A DNA stretch of 64,000 bases from Cryptomeria japonica (lineage: Eukaryota > Streptophyta > Pinopsida > Cupressales > Cupressaceae), in the NCBI RefSeq assembly GCF_030272615.1, contig NC_081415.1, forward strand, positions 377,813,892 to 377,877,891. Reading direction: 5' to 3'. The translations under genes were made by a program, and so were the position numbers. This document shows, piece by piece, positions 1-11,934 of this stretch (positions are counted from its first letter, which is position 1; each line of letters starts with the position of its first letter). The notes under the pieces were generated by a model that did no database searches, was not told the DNA's origin, and worked only from the letters and a program-made list of their open reading frames with translations.

Positions 1-588
1 ACTCAACTGTCAGATATGACAAAGAATTTTGTGCGTTCAAAATGAGATTTAATGGATGAACTTTCACAAATATCTAGGCCACACTATAGATCAAACTAGG
101 CATGGTAGTGGCCTCGTACCTGCTAGGAAGCCTTCCTCGCCTCCACACAACCAACCTTGTGTCTCTCACAGGTGAACTCTGACTGTGCCTCCCTTCTCTG
201 ACTGCCGCCATGAAGGATGCTTCAAACCTGCAACTAGTCGCCCCCCCCCCTATAGTGAGGATTTGTGAAGAAAATAAATGAAAAGAATAGGATTCCAAGA
301 GACTTTTAAAAGATAAAAAGATTTGTGAAAAAGGGTTTCAGTTGTTTATCCTCAAAACAGAAAATTACAATCAAATATCTAATCTCTATTTGTTTCATCG
401 CCCATTCAAATCAATCAATCATATTCAGTTAAAAGTAAGTATTATACTTTTCCAAAACACTAATTTCTCAATCAAAGAATGGACTATGAAATTATATTTA
501 CAGTGTGTTCTTCCCCTTTTAAAGAAGAAATCTGAGCAATAAAAGAGGGGTTTTCATCTCTAGGCATGACCACCATTGCGCTTTCCTT
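1..588. other. non-coding, nothing recognised
   Basis: No ORF here resembles a known protein. The stretch contains a C homopolymer near 240-250 and otherwise mixed AT-rich sequence. Short ORFs on both strands look like chance reading frames. Confidence 0.5.
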
Positions 589-987
589 CTAGTCCTTACA
601 AGAAGATGTGACCTCATTCTTCCCCTGGCCATACTCAAAGGATTGGTCGATTTCATTAATAGAACATTCTTGAAAGCAGGGCCAGAGCTGGAGGACTAAA
701 GAAATGGCTACCACGATAAACATAACACATCCCACAACGAGAGCATAGCCATTTCTTGAGGAATCTATTTTTTCTTCTCCAGATAGCACTGACCCGAATT
801 CAAGTTGAAGGCGACAAATGTTAAATAAGTTGTTTTGAGCTTGCAAATTCTGTAGTTGGAGAACCCAGTAATCTATGAGACAAGGGCACCTGATTGATAA
901 CAAATGTGATAGGATTTTTGAGAGTGAAATATTATCTTCATTTGTTTCCTCAATTTCTTTACAGGTCACTTGATGGTACAAGGGCAC
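589..987 (-). CDS. unrecognised 132-aa ORF with a C-terminal membrane segment
   Basis: I do not recognise the family. The frame starts with ATG at 987 and reads 132 residues. The first 80 residues are mixed polar and hydrophobic with several cysteines (CPCL near residue 35). A strongly hydrophobic stretch at about residues 82-102 (YALVVGCVMFIVVAISLVLQL) looks like one transmembrane helix, followed by a polar tail. It could be the last exon of a single-pass membrane protein, or a chance ORF. It lies head-to-head with the sugar-transporter pseudogene about 110 bases away, and nothing links the two functionally. No splice sites were resolved. Confidence 0.25.
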   Translation of the reverse strand: MPLYHQVTCKEIEETNEDNISLSKILSHLLSIRCPCLIDYWVLQLQNLQAQNNLFNICRLQLEFGSVLSGEEKIDSSRNGYALVVGCVMFIVVAISLVLQLWPCFQECSINEIDQSFEYGQGKNEVTSSCKD

Positions 988-1099
988 AATTTCCTCTTAG
1001 CAGCCACAGGAAGAAGAATATTTCAAAGTGATATATTTTCATTTGTGTGCTTTATAGATAAGGGTTGATGTTGAATACCTTGGTTATCCGCTTCTTGGG

Positions 1100-1841
1100 G
1101 ATGATTGTGTAGATATGCAACCAATTGACCATAACAATGTGCTTGCAATTCTTTCAACATTTCACCGATTTCAATGCCATTATGTTCTATGCTCCTGTTC
1201 TCTTTCAGACTTTGGGGTTCAAAAACGACGCCTCACTCTACTCTTCAGTTATTACCAGTGGTGTATATGTTTTGTCCACTGTAGTTTCAAGCCATTCAGT
1301 TACCAAGTTTTTCCATATTTTTATATTACAAATTTTAACAATTTTGCTTGGATTTGCAGGTAATCATTGGAATTTTGTTGCCAACAAGGATGGAAGAGGA
1401 CAAAGAGATTACCAAGGACATAGCAATTGTGATAGTGCTTATGGTATGCACATTCGTCTCAGCCTTTGCACGGTCGTGGGTGCCTCTTGGATGGTTGATT
1501 CCCAGCTAAACATTTCCACTAGAAACCAGATTTGTTGGACAAAGTGTCACTGTGTGCATCAAACTTCTCTTCATATCCGTCATTGCACAAGCATTCTTGT
1601 CAATGCTTTGCCATTTCAAATACGGGATTTTCCTATTTTCGCTGGCTGGGTTTTAATCATGTCCACATTCGTCCTATTCCTCCTTCCAAAAACAAAGAAT
1701 GTGCCAATTGAAGAAATGATAGAGAAAGTGTGGAGACAACATTGGTTGTGGAAGACCTAAGTCACAGATTATGATCTGGCTGATGATGAGGATGGTGATG
1801 CCTATACCAATCAATATGGAAAAGCTAATGGCAAGGCCTAA
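1100..1841 (+). pseudogene. decayed monosaccharide (hexose) transporter, STP-type, C-terminal half
   Basis: The plus strand matches the C-terminal half of plant sugar/H+ symporters of the STP/MST branch of the major facilitator superfamily, which import hexoses across the plasma membrane. Recognisable blocks are FNAIMFYAPVLFQTLGF (about 1170-1220), the RSWVPLGWLIPS region (about 1465-1505), CHFKYGIF (about 1610) and a motif like the family PETKNVPIEEM (here PKTKNVPIEEM, about 1690-1715), with an acidic tail continuing to about 1841. It is broken. The frame changes near 1140, between about 1290 and 1360 and near 1635. A TAA near 1508 interrupts the segment before the Pro-Leu-Glu-Thr-Arg motif, and another TAA at about 1758 sits before the tail. 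The segment after STVVS that should carry the VGRR motif is missing. TTTGCAG at about 1359 looks like a retained splice acceptor, so this is probably a decayed genomic copy rather than a processed one. The N-terminal half was not found. Confidence 0.85.
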
Positions 1842-4724
1842 CACAATTTGCAGTTATAATTTAATTTTTCTACACAATTAATTTTCAAGCTCAACCTTCT
1901 TGCTAAGTTTTCTGAGTCATGTAGTTGCGTTTTGAATGGCCGCGTTTTCATGTTTGATAAGATGTAAAACAGAAAATTATATTTGCAGCAATACCTATGT
2001 TCATTAAATGAATTTAATTATTATGGTAGAGAGTAGTCGTGACATCATTCCAGTGTGCAATATGGCAGGTTTGGCAAGTAGCACCATACTCAGTAAGAAT
2101 TTCTTGTCCTTTCAAAGCAATGCTATCCTTCCGCATGGAGGTTTTCCAATCATTTATTAATATACCATTTATTGCAGGTGCATGGGTAGATTAAACAAGT
2201 GAAGTAGATATCCACAAAATCAAGACCCAACTGCTCTGCAAAATCGAGATATGTTTCAATTTAGTAATTTGAGAAAAATTTAGTGAATACATGAAGTATT
2301 TGTAAGATCTTGTTCTAGGCTGTAGTAAGGTAGAAAATGGTTTTTGATTAGGTTTATTTTCTTATCTTAGGTTTAATTTTACCATTCATATCTGTGCCAT
2401 GGAATAACAAGTAGATAGATTAAGTTTTTTTTTTTAATCTTATAAAAAACTGAATGTACTATCCACGTAGCAATTGGAAAAGGGGTAATGCTTGATGACA
2501 TAATAAATTATGTGCCATCGCTATAATAACAAGTTGAGGTAAAATTGTAGATTTTTTTACTTGAATTTGATTTGCAATATTTTTGTTCAGTTTTATCATG
2601 TGCAATGACTTGCTTCTCATCATTTCGTGTTACAGTTTCTAACCTTGGATTGGTTTTTAATATGGAAGTTCTAATTGCTTAAGCCTAAATTCTGTCAATT
2701 ATTTGAGAATTCAAATGTCGGAATACTTCATGAATTTTATATCTTAGATAGTCAAATATGGTTTAGGTAAAAAAAATTTATTAAAAATTAAATTGTGTAT
2801 TTAAAATTTAGAATTATGTCTAATTTTTAGTGATATAATTTTTTAGAATGAATAGTTTATCTAACAGTTGATGCATCTAGGTGATGTTCACAAAGTCTAA
2901 CACTCAGGATGCAAGCATACTTAATAGTAAAATTTTAATCACATCTTAGATGTGAAGCATGAGACTCAAACATTATTAGTGAGAGATAGATTCTTATAAA
3001 CCATTACTTAAAAATATAGGTCAATGAATTTGATTCAAAAATTATAGATTTAAAATCAATTAACAATTAATATTCATCAAAGAGAATTTTATACAAACGA
3101 TTTAAGCATACTTAATCGTAAAATTTTAATCACATCTTGCATTGAGACTCAAGCAATATTAGTATGAGATTGGGTTCCTATAAACCATTACTTAAAAACA
3201 TGGATCAATGAATTTGATTCAAAAAGTATATTTTAAATTCAATAAGAAAAATTAATATTCATCAAAGAAAATTTTGTATAAACTACTATTTATAAAATAT
3301 AAAGCATTACTGGTAAGAGATGGGTTCCTATAAATCACTACTTCAAAATAAAAATGATAGAAATCACTACAAAATAAAACTTAATGATATAAATTAGTAC
3401 TTCAAAATAAAAGTCAATGAATTTGATTAAAAAATTATAGATTTAACTTTAGTAAGAACAATTAATATTCATCAAAAATAATTTTGTATAAAATACTATG
3501 TATACAATATAAATCAATAATTTCGATTGAAAACTACAAAATTAGATTTATGAAACATCATAATTTAACACATGAATAATAAATTACTTATTAGCTTACA
3601 TATAAAAAAAAGACTAAAATTTCTTGCCCATTAACAATTAGCATTTTGGTCAAATTTGAAAATATTTTAATATGAACTATGTACTAAGAGGGATATTAAA
3701 AAATTCAACATGTAGAAGTATAAATAAAATTAGGGGTATAATTTAAGATTGGATGAGCTGGGTGATACAAGATTAGCTTACTAAGTGAATCTCCCGATAC
3801 TTATTTGCATTTACCCAACATGTGCACCAAATAAATCCAATGTACACGTACAAAATTTACTTCAATCTTCATAGGACCTAATTAGAGAGCAATCAAATAT
3901 GATGATTCTAATATACTACTCAATTAAATGAATATAATAACTCTGCATTTTATGGTTGCCATCTAATCCCAACCATCTAAAATATATAATTGATTCTATA
4001 TATCCTTTACCAAAGCTTGAGGTTGTGATGCACCAGATTATTTTTGTAGCCTAGATATGTTCATATCAAAAGTGCTACAAATTTCAGTGTAATGAAAACT
4101 TGTAGATTCAATTGTTGTTAAGATACTTATAAAGAAAAAAAATTGGCTGATGTTAAGAATGTCAAAAAATCACATTACTTTATGTAACAAACTTTGCACA
4201 AATTTCAATGTCTTGAAAATTAACTTGCAAATTCAATCACCCATTGATGATGCTTACGAAGGTCAAAATAAGATAGTTCTCTTAATAGAAAGCACACGAT
4301 ATACATCTATTTAAACTCGCCACCCTAGAAAGTTAGTCATTGAATATAAATCAATAATTTTAGGTTCTTATGATAATGTCTCCCCACCAAATTAGCTTTA
4401 TGTATTAAAATATTTTTAAAGATTATTGTGATGGTATCTCTATATTTGATCAATCCTTCATCTATTAGTTAACATAGACTTATAGAAGACTAATCCTTAT
4501 TTTTTTAAATACCATTATTTGTGTGTCCTAATCATTAGAATAGTTTCAAATTTTTTACATATCTACTGTCTCAAAAGCTAAAATTGATTACTTGATTTTT
4601 TTTAATTCTAATTTTAAAATTGGGTTGATGGTGTAAACAATGGGTTGATGATGTATACCAAAACCACAAATGACATAAATGTATGTGAAATTAACCCCAG
4701 ACATTAATTTTACATTTACGATCA
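1842..4724. other. AT-rich intergenic DNA
   Basis: About 2.9 kb with no coding signal. A diverged tandem repeat at 2912-3510 is listed separately. Nothing else was recognised. Confidence 0.5.
2912..3510. repeat. diverged tandem repeat, about 190-bp period
   Basis: The phrase AGCATACTTAATxGTAAAATT recurs at about 2912 and 3105, and ATTTGATTCAAAAA...ATTAATATTCATCAAA recurs three times (about 3018, 3205, 3425). Copies carry substitutions and small deletions, so the array is old. No coding potential was seen. Confidence 0.6.
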
Positions 4725-5310
4725 AGGTTATAATTAGATTATGATTAGTGTTATAATTAAGGTTACACTTAGGGTTAGGGTTAGGGCTAGACCAAAATTT
4801 GGATTTCTTTTAGAATTGGGGCTAGGTTTACAATTAGAGTTATGATAAACATTAGAGTTAGGGTTAGAAATAACATTATGATTATAATTAGGCTTAAAGT
4901 TAGAATTAGGGTACAATTAGAACTAGCGTTAGGATGAAGGTTATGTAGGGTTGAATTAAGGTAAGGATAAAGCTTAAGGTTCAAAATAGAGTTATTGTTA
5001 GGGCTAGATATAGAATTAGAAGTAAAGTTAGAGATACAATTAGTGTTAAGTTTGATATCATCATATCATGGCTAAAATTACACTTGAAATTATAAGTACA
5101 GTTAGGGTTGTAGTTAGAGTTAGGGTAAGTCTTAGATTTAGAAGTATGACTAGAGTTAGAATTATGTTTAATTTTAAGGTTAGAATTAGGATAAGGGTTA
5201 AGTTTAGAGTTAGAGGTGGATTTAGGGTTAGAATTAGAGGTATAGTTGGAGATAAAGTTTGGGATATAGGTTTATATTATAATTATAGTTAGCATTAGGG
5301 AACACTTAGG
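4725..5310 (+). repeat. degenerate telomere-like TTAGGG array
   Basis: Dozens of TTAGGG, TTAGAG, TTAGAA and TTAGGA variants follow one another. The best stretch is three consecutive TTAGGG units near 4770-4790. Plant telomeres are normally TTTAGGG, so this is best described as an interstitial, heavily mutated telomere-like minisatellite. Short ORFs inside it (runs of Arg-Val or Asn-Pro) are artefacts of the repeat. Confidence 0.7.
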
Positions 5311-6639
5311 GTTAAGATAGATTTATGGATAATTCTATGAGAGGAAAAGAAAACTTGGAGGGAAAGACATGTTGGGGATGAGAAGTCTGGCATGCATACA
5401 ACAATTAGAAAGTTTGAAATTTTAAAAAAGGGCTTAGAGAAAAGTGTATTTTTTGGGAAAGGTAAGTCAAGGATGATAAATTCAATAGAGTTGACAAGAT
5501 GAGAAATTCTAACATTTCAAAAAAAGGTTTAGTGGGAAAAAGTGAACTTTTTCACTCCCACACTTAGTTGTTGGAAATCAATATGTTGACACACATTTGG
5601 AGATTATGATTGATGTTAACTTCTTTTTATTCACTTCTACAAGATTATTGATCATCATAATGTTAAAATGTGTTGTCTAATATAAAACTAGGTTACGTCA
5701 TTGATATGCCTTCGTTGCTATAATTAAAGATCAATATGTATCATTTTATATTTTTCAAATATGGCATTTAGTATGAAACAAACCCATAAGTTCTGAAGAT
5801 GCACTTATGACAAACAGGCTTGTTAAATGTTGTTTGTAACTTGTTAATGTACAAATAGTAAACATAGATAGTACAATTATGATTCTTTTCACAATAAGTT
5901 TTATACAATTGTTATGTTATTATTTTTTTCAGTAAAACAATGATGCCAGAACATGTGTGATTTAGACTATTACTCTTGTAGTTACTATGAGATGTTGTAC
6001 TTCATTTGATGATATACAAATGTATTACATTATACAGTTTATTAACTAGCAAATCCCAATTCATATAGGTCAACACAAATTTAATTGTATGTTCATAAAA
6101 TGAAATGGTGACAAGGCTTCATTAAAAATTAAAAAACAGTTTATTATAACTTTTAAACTTTCTTTAATGTTTTCAATTTGCTTTTCCTTTAAAAAGTGAT
6201 ACAATTACTTTCACTTTGTTGATTATAATATTAAAAAGATTTCCTTTAGTGTCAAGTCAATATCCAACTCAAAAAATGAGAAAATTATTTTTTCTATTTG
6301 AGAGTACTACCAAGATTGTGGTCTCTTTAATGTGAAGTCAATATCTAACTCAAAAACTAAAAGTGTTAATTGTCCAAGAATTAGAAAATTTCTTGTTCAA
6401 ATAGTAAACAACGCTCTCTATTTTAGATACTCTTGGCGATTTTCTTCCACTTCCAAAATAACCAATGTATTATTTCTGTTGAAAAATTTAATCGTGCCAA
6501 TAAAATTTAGCAATGTCATTCCACACTTTGCATGGAGCTCATGTGGCTTGCCTTGGACATTAATTTATTTAATTGTATTCAAGTTTTTAAAGTATTTTCA
6601 AGGGGGAAAAAAATATATTACTATGCATGGAGGGGAAAA
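5311..6639. other. AT-rich intergenic DNA
   Basis: No coding region, RNA gene or terminal repeat was recognised. The ORFs near 6330-6900 come from a pyrimidine-rich tract and have Leu/Ser/Tyr-rich low-complexity translations. Confidence 0.5.
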
Positions 6640-7166
6640 AAATATTCGTTCTCCTTATTTATATCTCTTTACATTTATTTCTCTATTCTTTTCATTTTTA
6701 TTTTCCCATCTCTCTCTATATATATTTATCTTTTCCATCGCTATCTATTCCTTTCCTTCTCTCCACATCCCTCTTCTTCTCCATCTATATCTACATCTCT
6801 ATCTTCCTCTATATGTATATCTCCTAACCCCTCTATCTCTCCCTCTCTCTATCCTTATAACTCCTCTTTTTCTCTCCCTATTGTAAACATAACATGAGCT
6901 TATCAATAATGGAGATTGATTATCTTTCGGATTTAAAGGTTTTGTTTAAGTCATGTTTGGATATCTAAAAGTGGATGCATAGTTGATTTAAAGTCGTCAC
7001 TTCCTCATGGAGACCTTTGTTGTACAAACAACATCATTTGCTAAATACCTTAACAAATGATCTTATGTACTACACAAATATATACAAAAAATAGACCAAA
7101 AAATTTCTTAATTGACCTTCCACACCTATTCGGCGTACCCATTGCACACCAAGGTGCAATTGCTAG
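6640..7166 (+). mobile_element. Helitron-like non-autonomous element, copy 1 (3' end)
   Basis: The right end has the layout of a Helitron 3' terminus: a 7-bp stem (ATTGCAC 7141-7147, GTGCAAT 7154-7160) with a 6-base loop, then CTAG at 7163-7166 followed by T. The body begins with a CT-rich tract at 6640-6890. It continues with about 270 bp that recur at 33005-33270, including TTTAAGTCATGTTTGGAT and the run before AATTGACCTTCCA. No Rep/helicase gene is present, so any mobility would have been in trans. The 5' end (expected A|TC) was not fixed. Confidence 0.55.
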
Positions 7167-7412
7167 TTTTTATTAATTACCCCACCCTTGGTCAATATGG
7201 CACTGAGAGAGATGAAAAGGAAAAGAATATGGAAATCTATGTGGAAGACCTTTTAAATATCTAATTTGTAAGGAAAATCATGTCTTTGAAGAAAAAAATT
7301 ATATTCTTTAATGTTAGTTTCAAAAATATGAGGGAATATAACTAATATGCCAATAAAATTAGTAATATATTAATATTATTAATAAGTCAAAAATAAAAGT
7401 ATATATTATTTT

Positions 7413-8172
7413 AATATCAGAGATGATTGGAGAAAATCAAACTCACTCTGACAAAATTGATTGATGGGGAGTACCTAATCAACCTCAACTCCATTTTGGA
7501 GTGGTTAGTGCCTCAGACAGGTATTCACATTAGGGAGGGTGATGACAAGGAGGAGTTGTTGTCGTTTGTTCGTGGACCAAAGGATGACATAAAGGACCAA
7601 TGTCGTGAACGAGCTCGCATTGGTTGGGAAGCCATGAAGCTCTGTGTAAAACTCATTAGGATGGATGAAGTCTTGAAGGCTCTAAAGGTGGTGGCGTGGA
7701 TGGAGGTCAGGAGAGACCTGTGAGATAGGTTCGAGGAAGGGTGGGTGGTTCAATTGCTAGCAAGTCTAGAAGCAGACCCCAACTTTGGATGCTTGGAATG
7801 CATTCCAAAGATGAAAAGCGAAGCTGCAAAGGGCAAAGCTACGACTGACATGGTGGACGGAGAGAAGGTGAACCAGAGCGAGAGCGAGTGAGTGGCCATG
7901 TGGCCATTGTTTTTCCATACTCTTTCAATATACTGTTTTATTAGTTGTTTTTTAGTCATATGTCTGTAATATTTGGTGCAGTAGATGCACAGGATTGGTT
8001 CCTCCTTTGTTTTTGTATTTGAATGGCTCTAAAATAGGTTATGACTGTGGATATTTTGGGCCGCTGTTTATAGCTTTTAATTTGACCTATGGATGCTGGT
8101 GGTTGTACATCTTTTATTTCTGAATTAATATACTACAAAAATTACCGATCGAAAAAAAAATATCAGAGATGA
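7413..8172 (+). mobile_element. 5'-truncated retrocopy with 14-bp TSD and poly(A)
   Basis: AATATCAGAGATGA at 7413-7426 is repeated exactly at 8159-8172. Between them lies an insert ending in TTACCGATCG plus a run of A. The insert opens at once with an ORF, has about 260 bp of 3' untranslated sequence, and lacks a 5' end, which is the usual product of LINE-type target-primed reverse transcription. The tail TTACCGATC is shared with the LINE 3' fragment at 8554-8806, suggesting the same LINE family supplied the machinery or the sequence itself. Confidence 0.8.
7427..7891 (+). pseudogene. unknown protein fragment inside the retrocopy
   Basis: One frame runs about 154 codons from the TSD to a stop at about 7891, broken by one TGA near 7721 where TGG is plausible. 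The product is charged and mostly helical-looking (ELLSFVRG, CRERARIGWEAMK), with a Lys/Glu-rich tail ending in NQSESE. I do not recognise the family. It could be the C-terminus of a LINE ORF1 or of a host gene captured as cDNA. The first codon shown is simply the first after the insertion point, so the true N-terminus is missing. Confidence 0.5.
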
Positions 8173-8553
8173 CATTTAAATTATTATTAATATAAATATT
8201 AATACTTGAATGATGTGAAAGAGTTAAAAAAATATTAATGTTTTTTTAGATATTATACTAGATAAAACATTATATTTTTTTGTCTTTGTTGAGATATCTT
8301 CAATCTTTTAAATAAATGTTTACATTAAATAAATTTATTTCATATCTTAGATGCACAATTATATTCATAATATTAAAATTTCTGTAAAAAAATATATCAA
8401 TAAAAACGAAAGTCATTTAAGTTGACGTGCATTTGAACATTATGTCCATAAAAAAACAGTAATTGTCTTTTATTAGGCTAGATAAATTTTAAATACAAAG
8501 TTGTTTTTTTGTTTCCAAAGCAAAATATAAATAAAAATTCTTTATTTTTTTAT
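8173..8553. other. AT-rich intergenic DNA
   Basis: Nothing recognised; very AT-rich. Confidence 0.5.
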
Positions 8554-8806
8554 TTATTTTTTGATCGGTAAAAGACCGAAGCCGAAAATTTTATTAATCA
8601 TTATTAAAGTTTACATCACTCCACTCGTGTGGGTGCCGGTAGGAAAGAGTGGAGGCGAGAAAACCTCCGGTCTTGCCCGGGACCAGAGTCTAGAAAATTC
8701 TACAACTATTACATATAAGAACAGATTCTTGAAAATTACAATAGCACCCCGGGATAAGGGTGATCAGTTGGGAAGATATTTTCTTTCCCTTTCAAGTCCC
8801 TTTTAA
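8554..8806 (-). mobile_element. LINE 3' UTR fragment
   Basis: Read on the minus strand, this ends in AATAAAATTTTCGGC, then a Tyr/Ser-free T-rich stretch, then TTACCGATC and an A-rich tail, which is the 3' end layout of plant L1-type LINEs. The rest is about 250 bp of more GC-rich untranslated sequence, different in composition from the AT-rich DNA around it. A short plus-strand ORF over it is a shadow. No TSD was found. Confidence 0.6.
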
Positions 8807-10005
8807 CATTTTACAATTATCATTGTTCTCCTTGTGCCCTATCTTGAGTTTGAGTTTTGATTAAATGTTGTTTATAGGCCTTTTAGCACAGTTGTCTTCC
8901 TTTCTTTTGTTAAAGATGGCCTTGCTCCCCCTGCATGGGTAGTTTTCATACCACTTGCCAAGATTGTTAGTAAAATTTAATTTCCTATTTCAAATACTAT
9001 ATTTTATATTCTAGTCTAGGATTATTCCTCAGCCATTTATCTGATTGGAACTACCATTCCAAGATTTAAACATAAAAATATAAATAGAGTGTTTCGATTT
9101 CCTTCTTTAGTGTTTCTAAATCCTTAACCTCGTTTATCTACAAGTAAAAAGTAGTAGATATAATATAATCATAAACAAAGTTCTTAGATAATTCCCTTTT
9201 TGAACAATGCTCATCCATAGTTATGAATCACCTATTTACTTCCTTTTGTTTTTGTATCGGGATGCTATCCCTGATAATGGATGATATCCAGGATACAATA
9301 ACAAAAGGGGATAAAGGGGATTCTGTCATGCCTATATCCGTGTCCAACCAACTCACTCAGCCATGTAAAATTTATACTGAGAGGGTAATAGAAATGGATG
9401 AGTGTCATGGCATAATTTATCTTTAATTCTCACCCAAAATATTCTACATGCATGCCACTTATTACCCGTAGTCTGTAGAATGTCAAATAATCTTTCATGT
9501 ATAGATAGCACAACAACAAGTGACATACGAGTATATTTTAACAACTTGCAGGACTAATAGAAGTTGCAATTGATGCTCTTAGTTCATATAAGTCTACACA
9601 TATAGATATTGAAGACCTTCATTGCAGAGGTCCCTCCCTGATTATGTATCCACCTATATGAGTATATACCTATATATGAGTATATCCTGATGCTTATAAT
9701 CATATATATGTATATATATTCATATATATGAATATCAAAACAGTGTCAGAATATATTAGCCAATCCTCAATATATGTAGGAATATATGAGTAGGAGCAAC
9801 GATAGTAACTAAAATGAAAGGTCCAAGCTAAATAAACATTCTTTATTATTATCAAATTTAATAAGTTTTAAATTCAATTTTTTTTTGTTTATAGAAAAAA
9901 TATATTTCTAATTTTCATTATTATTATTAGCTATGTTATGTTAAAAAAGAATAAGAATGATATGGATATATATATATGCTTCTTATACTGAAAAAGATGA
10001 AAAAT
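8807..10005. other. AT-rich intergenic DNA
   Basis: No gene recognised. A short ATATATGAGTATAT-type simple repeat lies at about 9655-9790. Confidence 0.5.
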
Positions 10006-10195
10006 AAAATTCATAATTTATTCCTATCTTTAAAAAAATAAAATTCATAATTTTTTTATATTATTATTATAAAATAAAATATATTAATATTATATTATAT
10101 AAAATTCATAATTTATTCCTATCTTTAAAAAAATAAAATTCATAATTTTTTTATATTATTATAATAAAATAAGATATATTAATATTATGTTATTT
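10006..10195. repeat. 95-bp tandem duplication
   Basis: Two nearly identical AT-rich units, the second beginning at about 10101 (marker AAAATTCATAATTTATTCC). Parts of the unit and the DNA to its right (for example AACTACACACATTAGATCATTG at about 10292) recur at about 10860-11048, so a larger segment was also duplicated once about 0.73 kb away. Confidence 0.7.
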
Positions 10196-10591
10196 AAATA
10201 AAATAGTGAGAAATTAAATTATCATATTATTTTATATTATTAATTTTACTACAACACCAAATTTTCAGCTTTAAAAGATAAGTTTCTATTTAACTACACA
10301 CATTAGATCATTGCTAAAAAGAATTTAGTTTTAGTTTTTTTTGTTTTCAGTTTTAAATACTTTATAAAAAAAAAAAAAAGTCTTCCTACTTTTCTTTAAT
10401 ATTATTAGCTATGTGATATTTAAAAAGCATAAGAATGATATGGATAAATATATCCTTCTAAAAAATGTCTTTTTTTAAATATTAAATAATGAATTCTCCT
10501 ATAAGGATATCTTCTTAAAAATTGACTTAATTAAAGTAGGTTTCTAAATTCATATTTAAAAAATATTTATGATATTTTTTTAAAATATTTT

Positions 10592-10783
10592 TTTATATTC
10601 ACTATCGTGGAATCTGGATGTGTCCTTGCCGAAGCAAGACTAATCCCCCAGTGTGTACAACCCACTCACAAGGTAGCAACACACACGGAGTTAACACAGT
10701 TGGGGACTCGAACTCAAGACCATGGGGAGCATACCCATGCCTTAAGTTGCGATCCACGACCGGGTGAGCTAGGGCCGAAGCCC
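10592..10783 (-). mobile_element. tRNA-derived SINE with 16-bp TSD
   Basis: On the minus strand the 192-bp insert begins with a tRNA-like head carrying an A-box-like TAGCTCACCCGGT (10761-10773) and a B-box GAGTTCGAGTCCC (10702-10714) about 50 bp apart, the internal RNA polymerase III promoter of tRNA-derived SINEs. Perfect 16-bp direct repeats TTTTTTAAAATATTTT flank it at 10576-10591 and 10784-10799. The plus-strand ORF over it is a shadow. The SINE family was not identified. Confidence 0.85.
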
Positions 10784-11049
10784 TTTTTTAAAATATTTTA
10801 AAAATGAAAAACCATTTATTCCTATCTTTAAAAAACTTAAATTCAATTTTTTTTAATAACAATAATATTATAAAATGAAATATATTAATATTATACTATT
10901 TAAATAAAATAGTGAGAAATTAAATTATTATATTATTTTATAAATTCACCAAATTTTCTTGTGTCAAAAAATGGATAGTTTCTAAATTTCTAATTTTTCC
11001 AACTTTAAAAGATAAGCTTCTATTTAACTACACACATTAGATCATTGTT

Positions 11050-11934
11050 AAACTTGTTTCTTTTAAAATACAACATGAGGGTTTATTGCCTTATGAAGTT
11101 TTGTTTTAAAAAACTGTAGATATTATTTTTATTTTTATTTTTGTGCATTATGGGTCTTATGGACGAGACAAAGGGAGATAACATTTGGTTTTGACTATCA
11201 CCAATATTTATATGAATACTTCTATTGTAATTATAGGTTACAAGTTTGATGAAAATGAGTTGGATTCTAGAAGACTATTGTAATTTCATTTGCATGTGAT
11301 GATTTTTTATAAAAGAAGGTAATCGAAACATGTTTTAATTTAATTGCATAGAACACCATTGATTCTTGTTTGTTGCACATAGACATATGTATTATATAGC
11401 ATATCCTCAGGAAAGAGGTAAATTTTATTTGATTAAATTATTTGTCTTATATATTGTCCTTTAAATTAAGGTTGCAAGTTCACAATGCAATCTAGACAAG
11501 GACAGATTTTACTGAGTGAATTATTCAATCACAATCTTTAATCAAGTCTTTGTTTATGTATAGTTGCAGAAAATGTTAGGTCTTGTTATATGCATGATTA
11601 TGGAAAGATTGAGAAACTTGGATGAAAATTTTGATTTTATAGATGTAATTGGTAGTAATCTTGATTTTGAAGAATTGATGATACTGTTGATTTTATAAAT
11701 GCCATTGATAATTATCACTTTCATCTTCAATCAACATATCAACATCTAGACAACAAGGAATACAACTTTTTGCACAAGTAAAACATAAAAAATATAATTT
11801 TTTTGGGGGTAAATTTATGTTAAAATATCATCATTGATTCTTTCAATATACAAATTGAAATTATTTTAATTGGAAAGCTATTATTTTCATAAGGGTTTTC
11901 AATTCTCAATTCCATTATGTTTCCAAAAGAAATT
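11050..11934. other. AT-rich intergenic DNA
   Basis: Nothing recognised. Confidence 0.5.

Noticed and set aside
5068-5292. 74-codon Arg/Val-rich ORF
   Set aside because: Its residue pattern follows directly from the TTAGGG-like repeat, not from a protein.
4725-5310. True chromosome end
   Set aside because: The units are heavily degenerate, and ordinary sequence and other elements continue on both sides.
6332-6897. Overlapping Leu/Ser/Tyr-rich ORFs resembling membrane proteins
   Set aside because: They derive from a pyrimidine-rich low-complexity tract that is open in several frames.
10702-10773. Possible tRNA gene from the A- and B-box-like motifs
   Set aside because: No cloverleaf could be built, and the unit is bounded by a 16-bp TSD, so a SINE explains it better.
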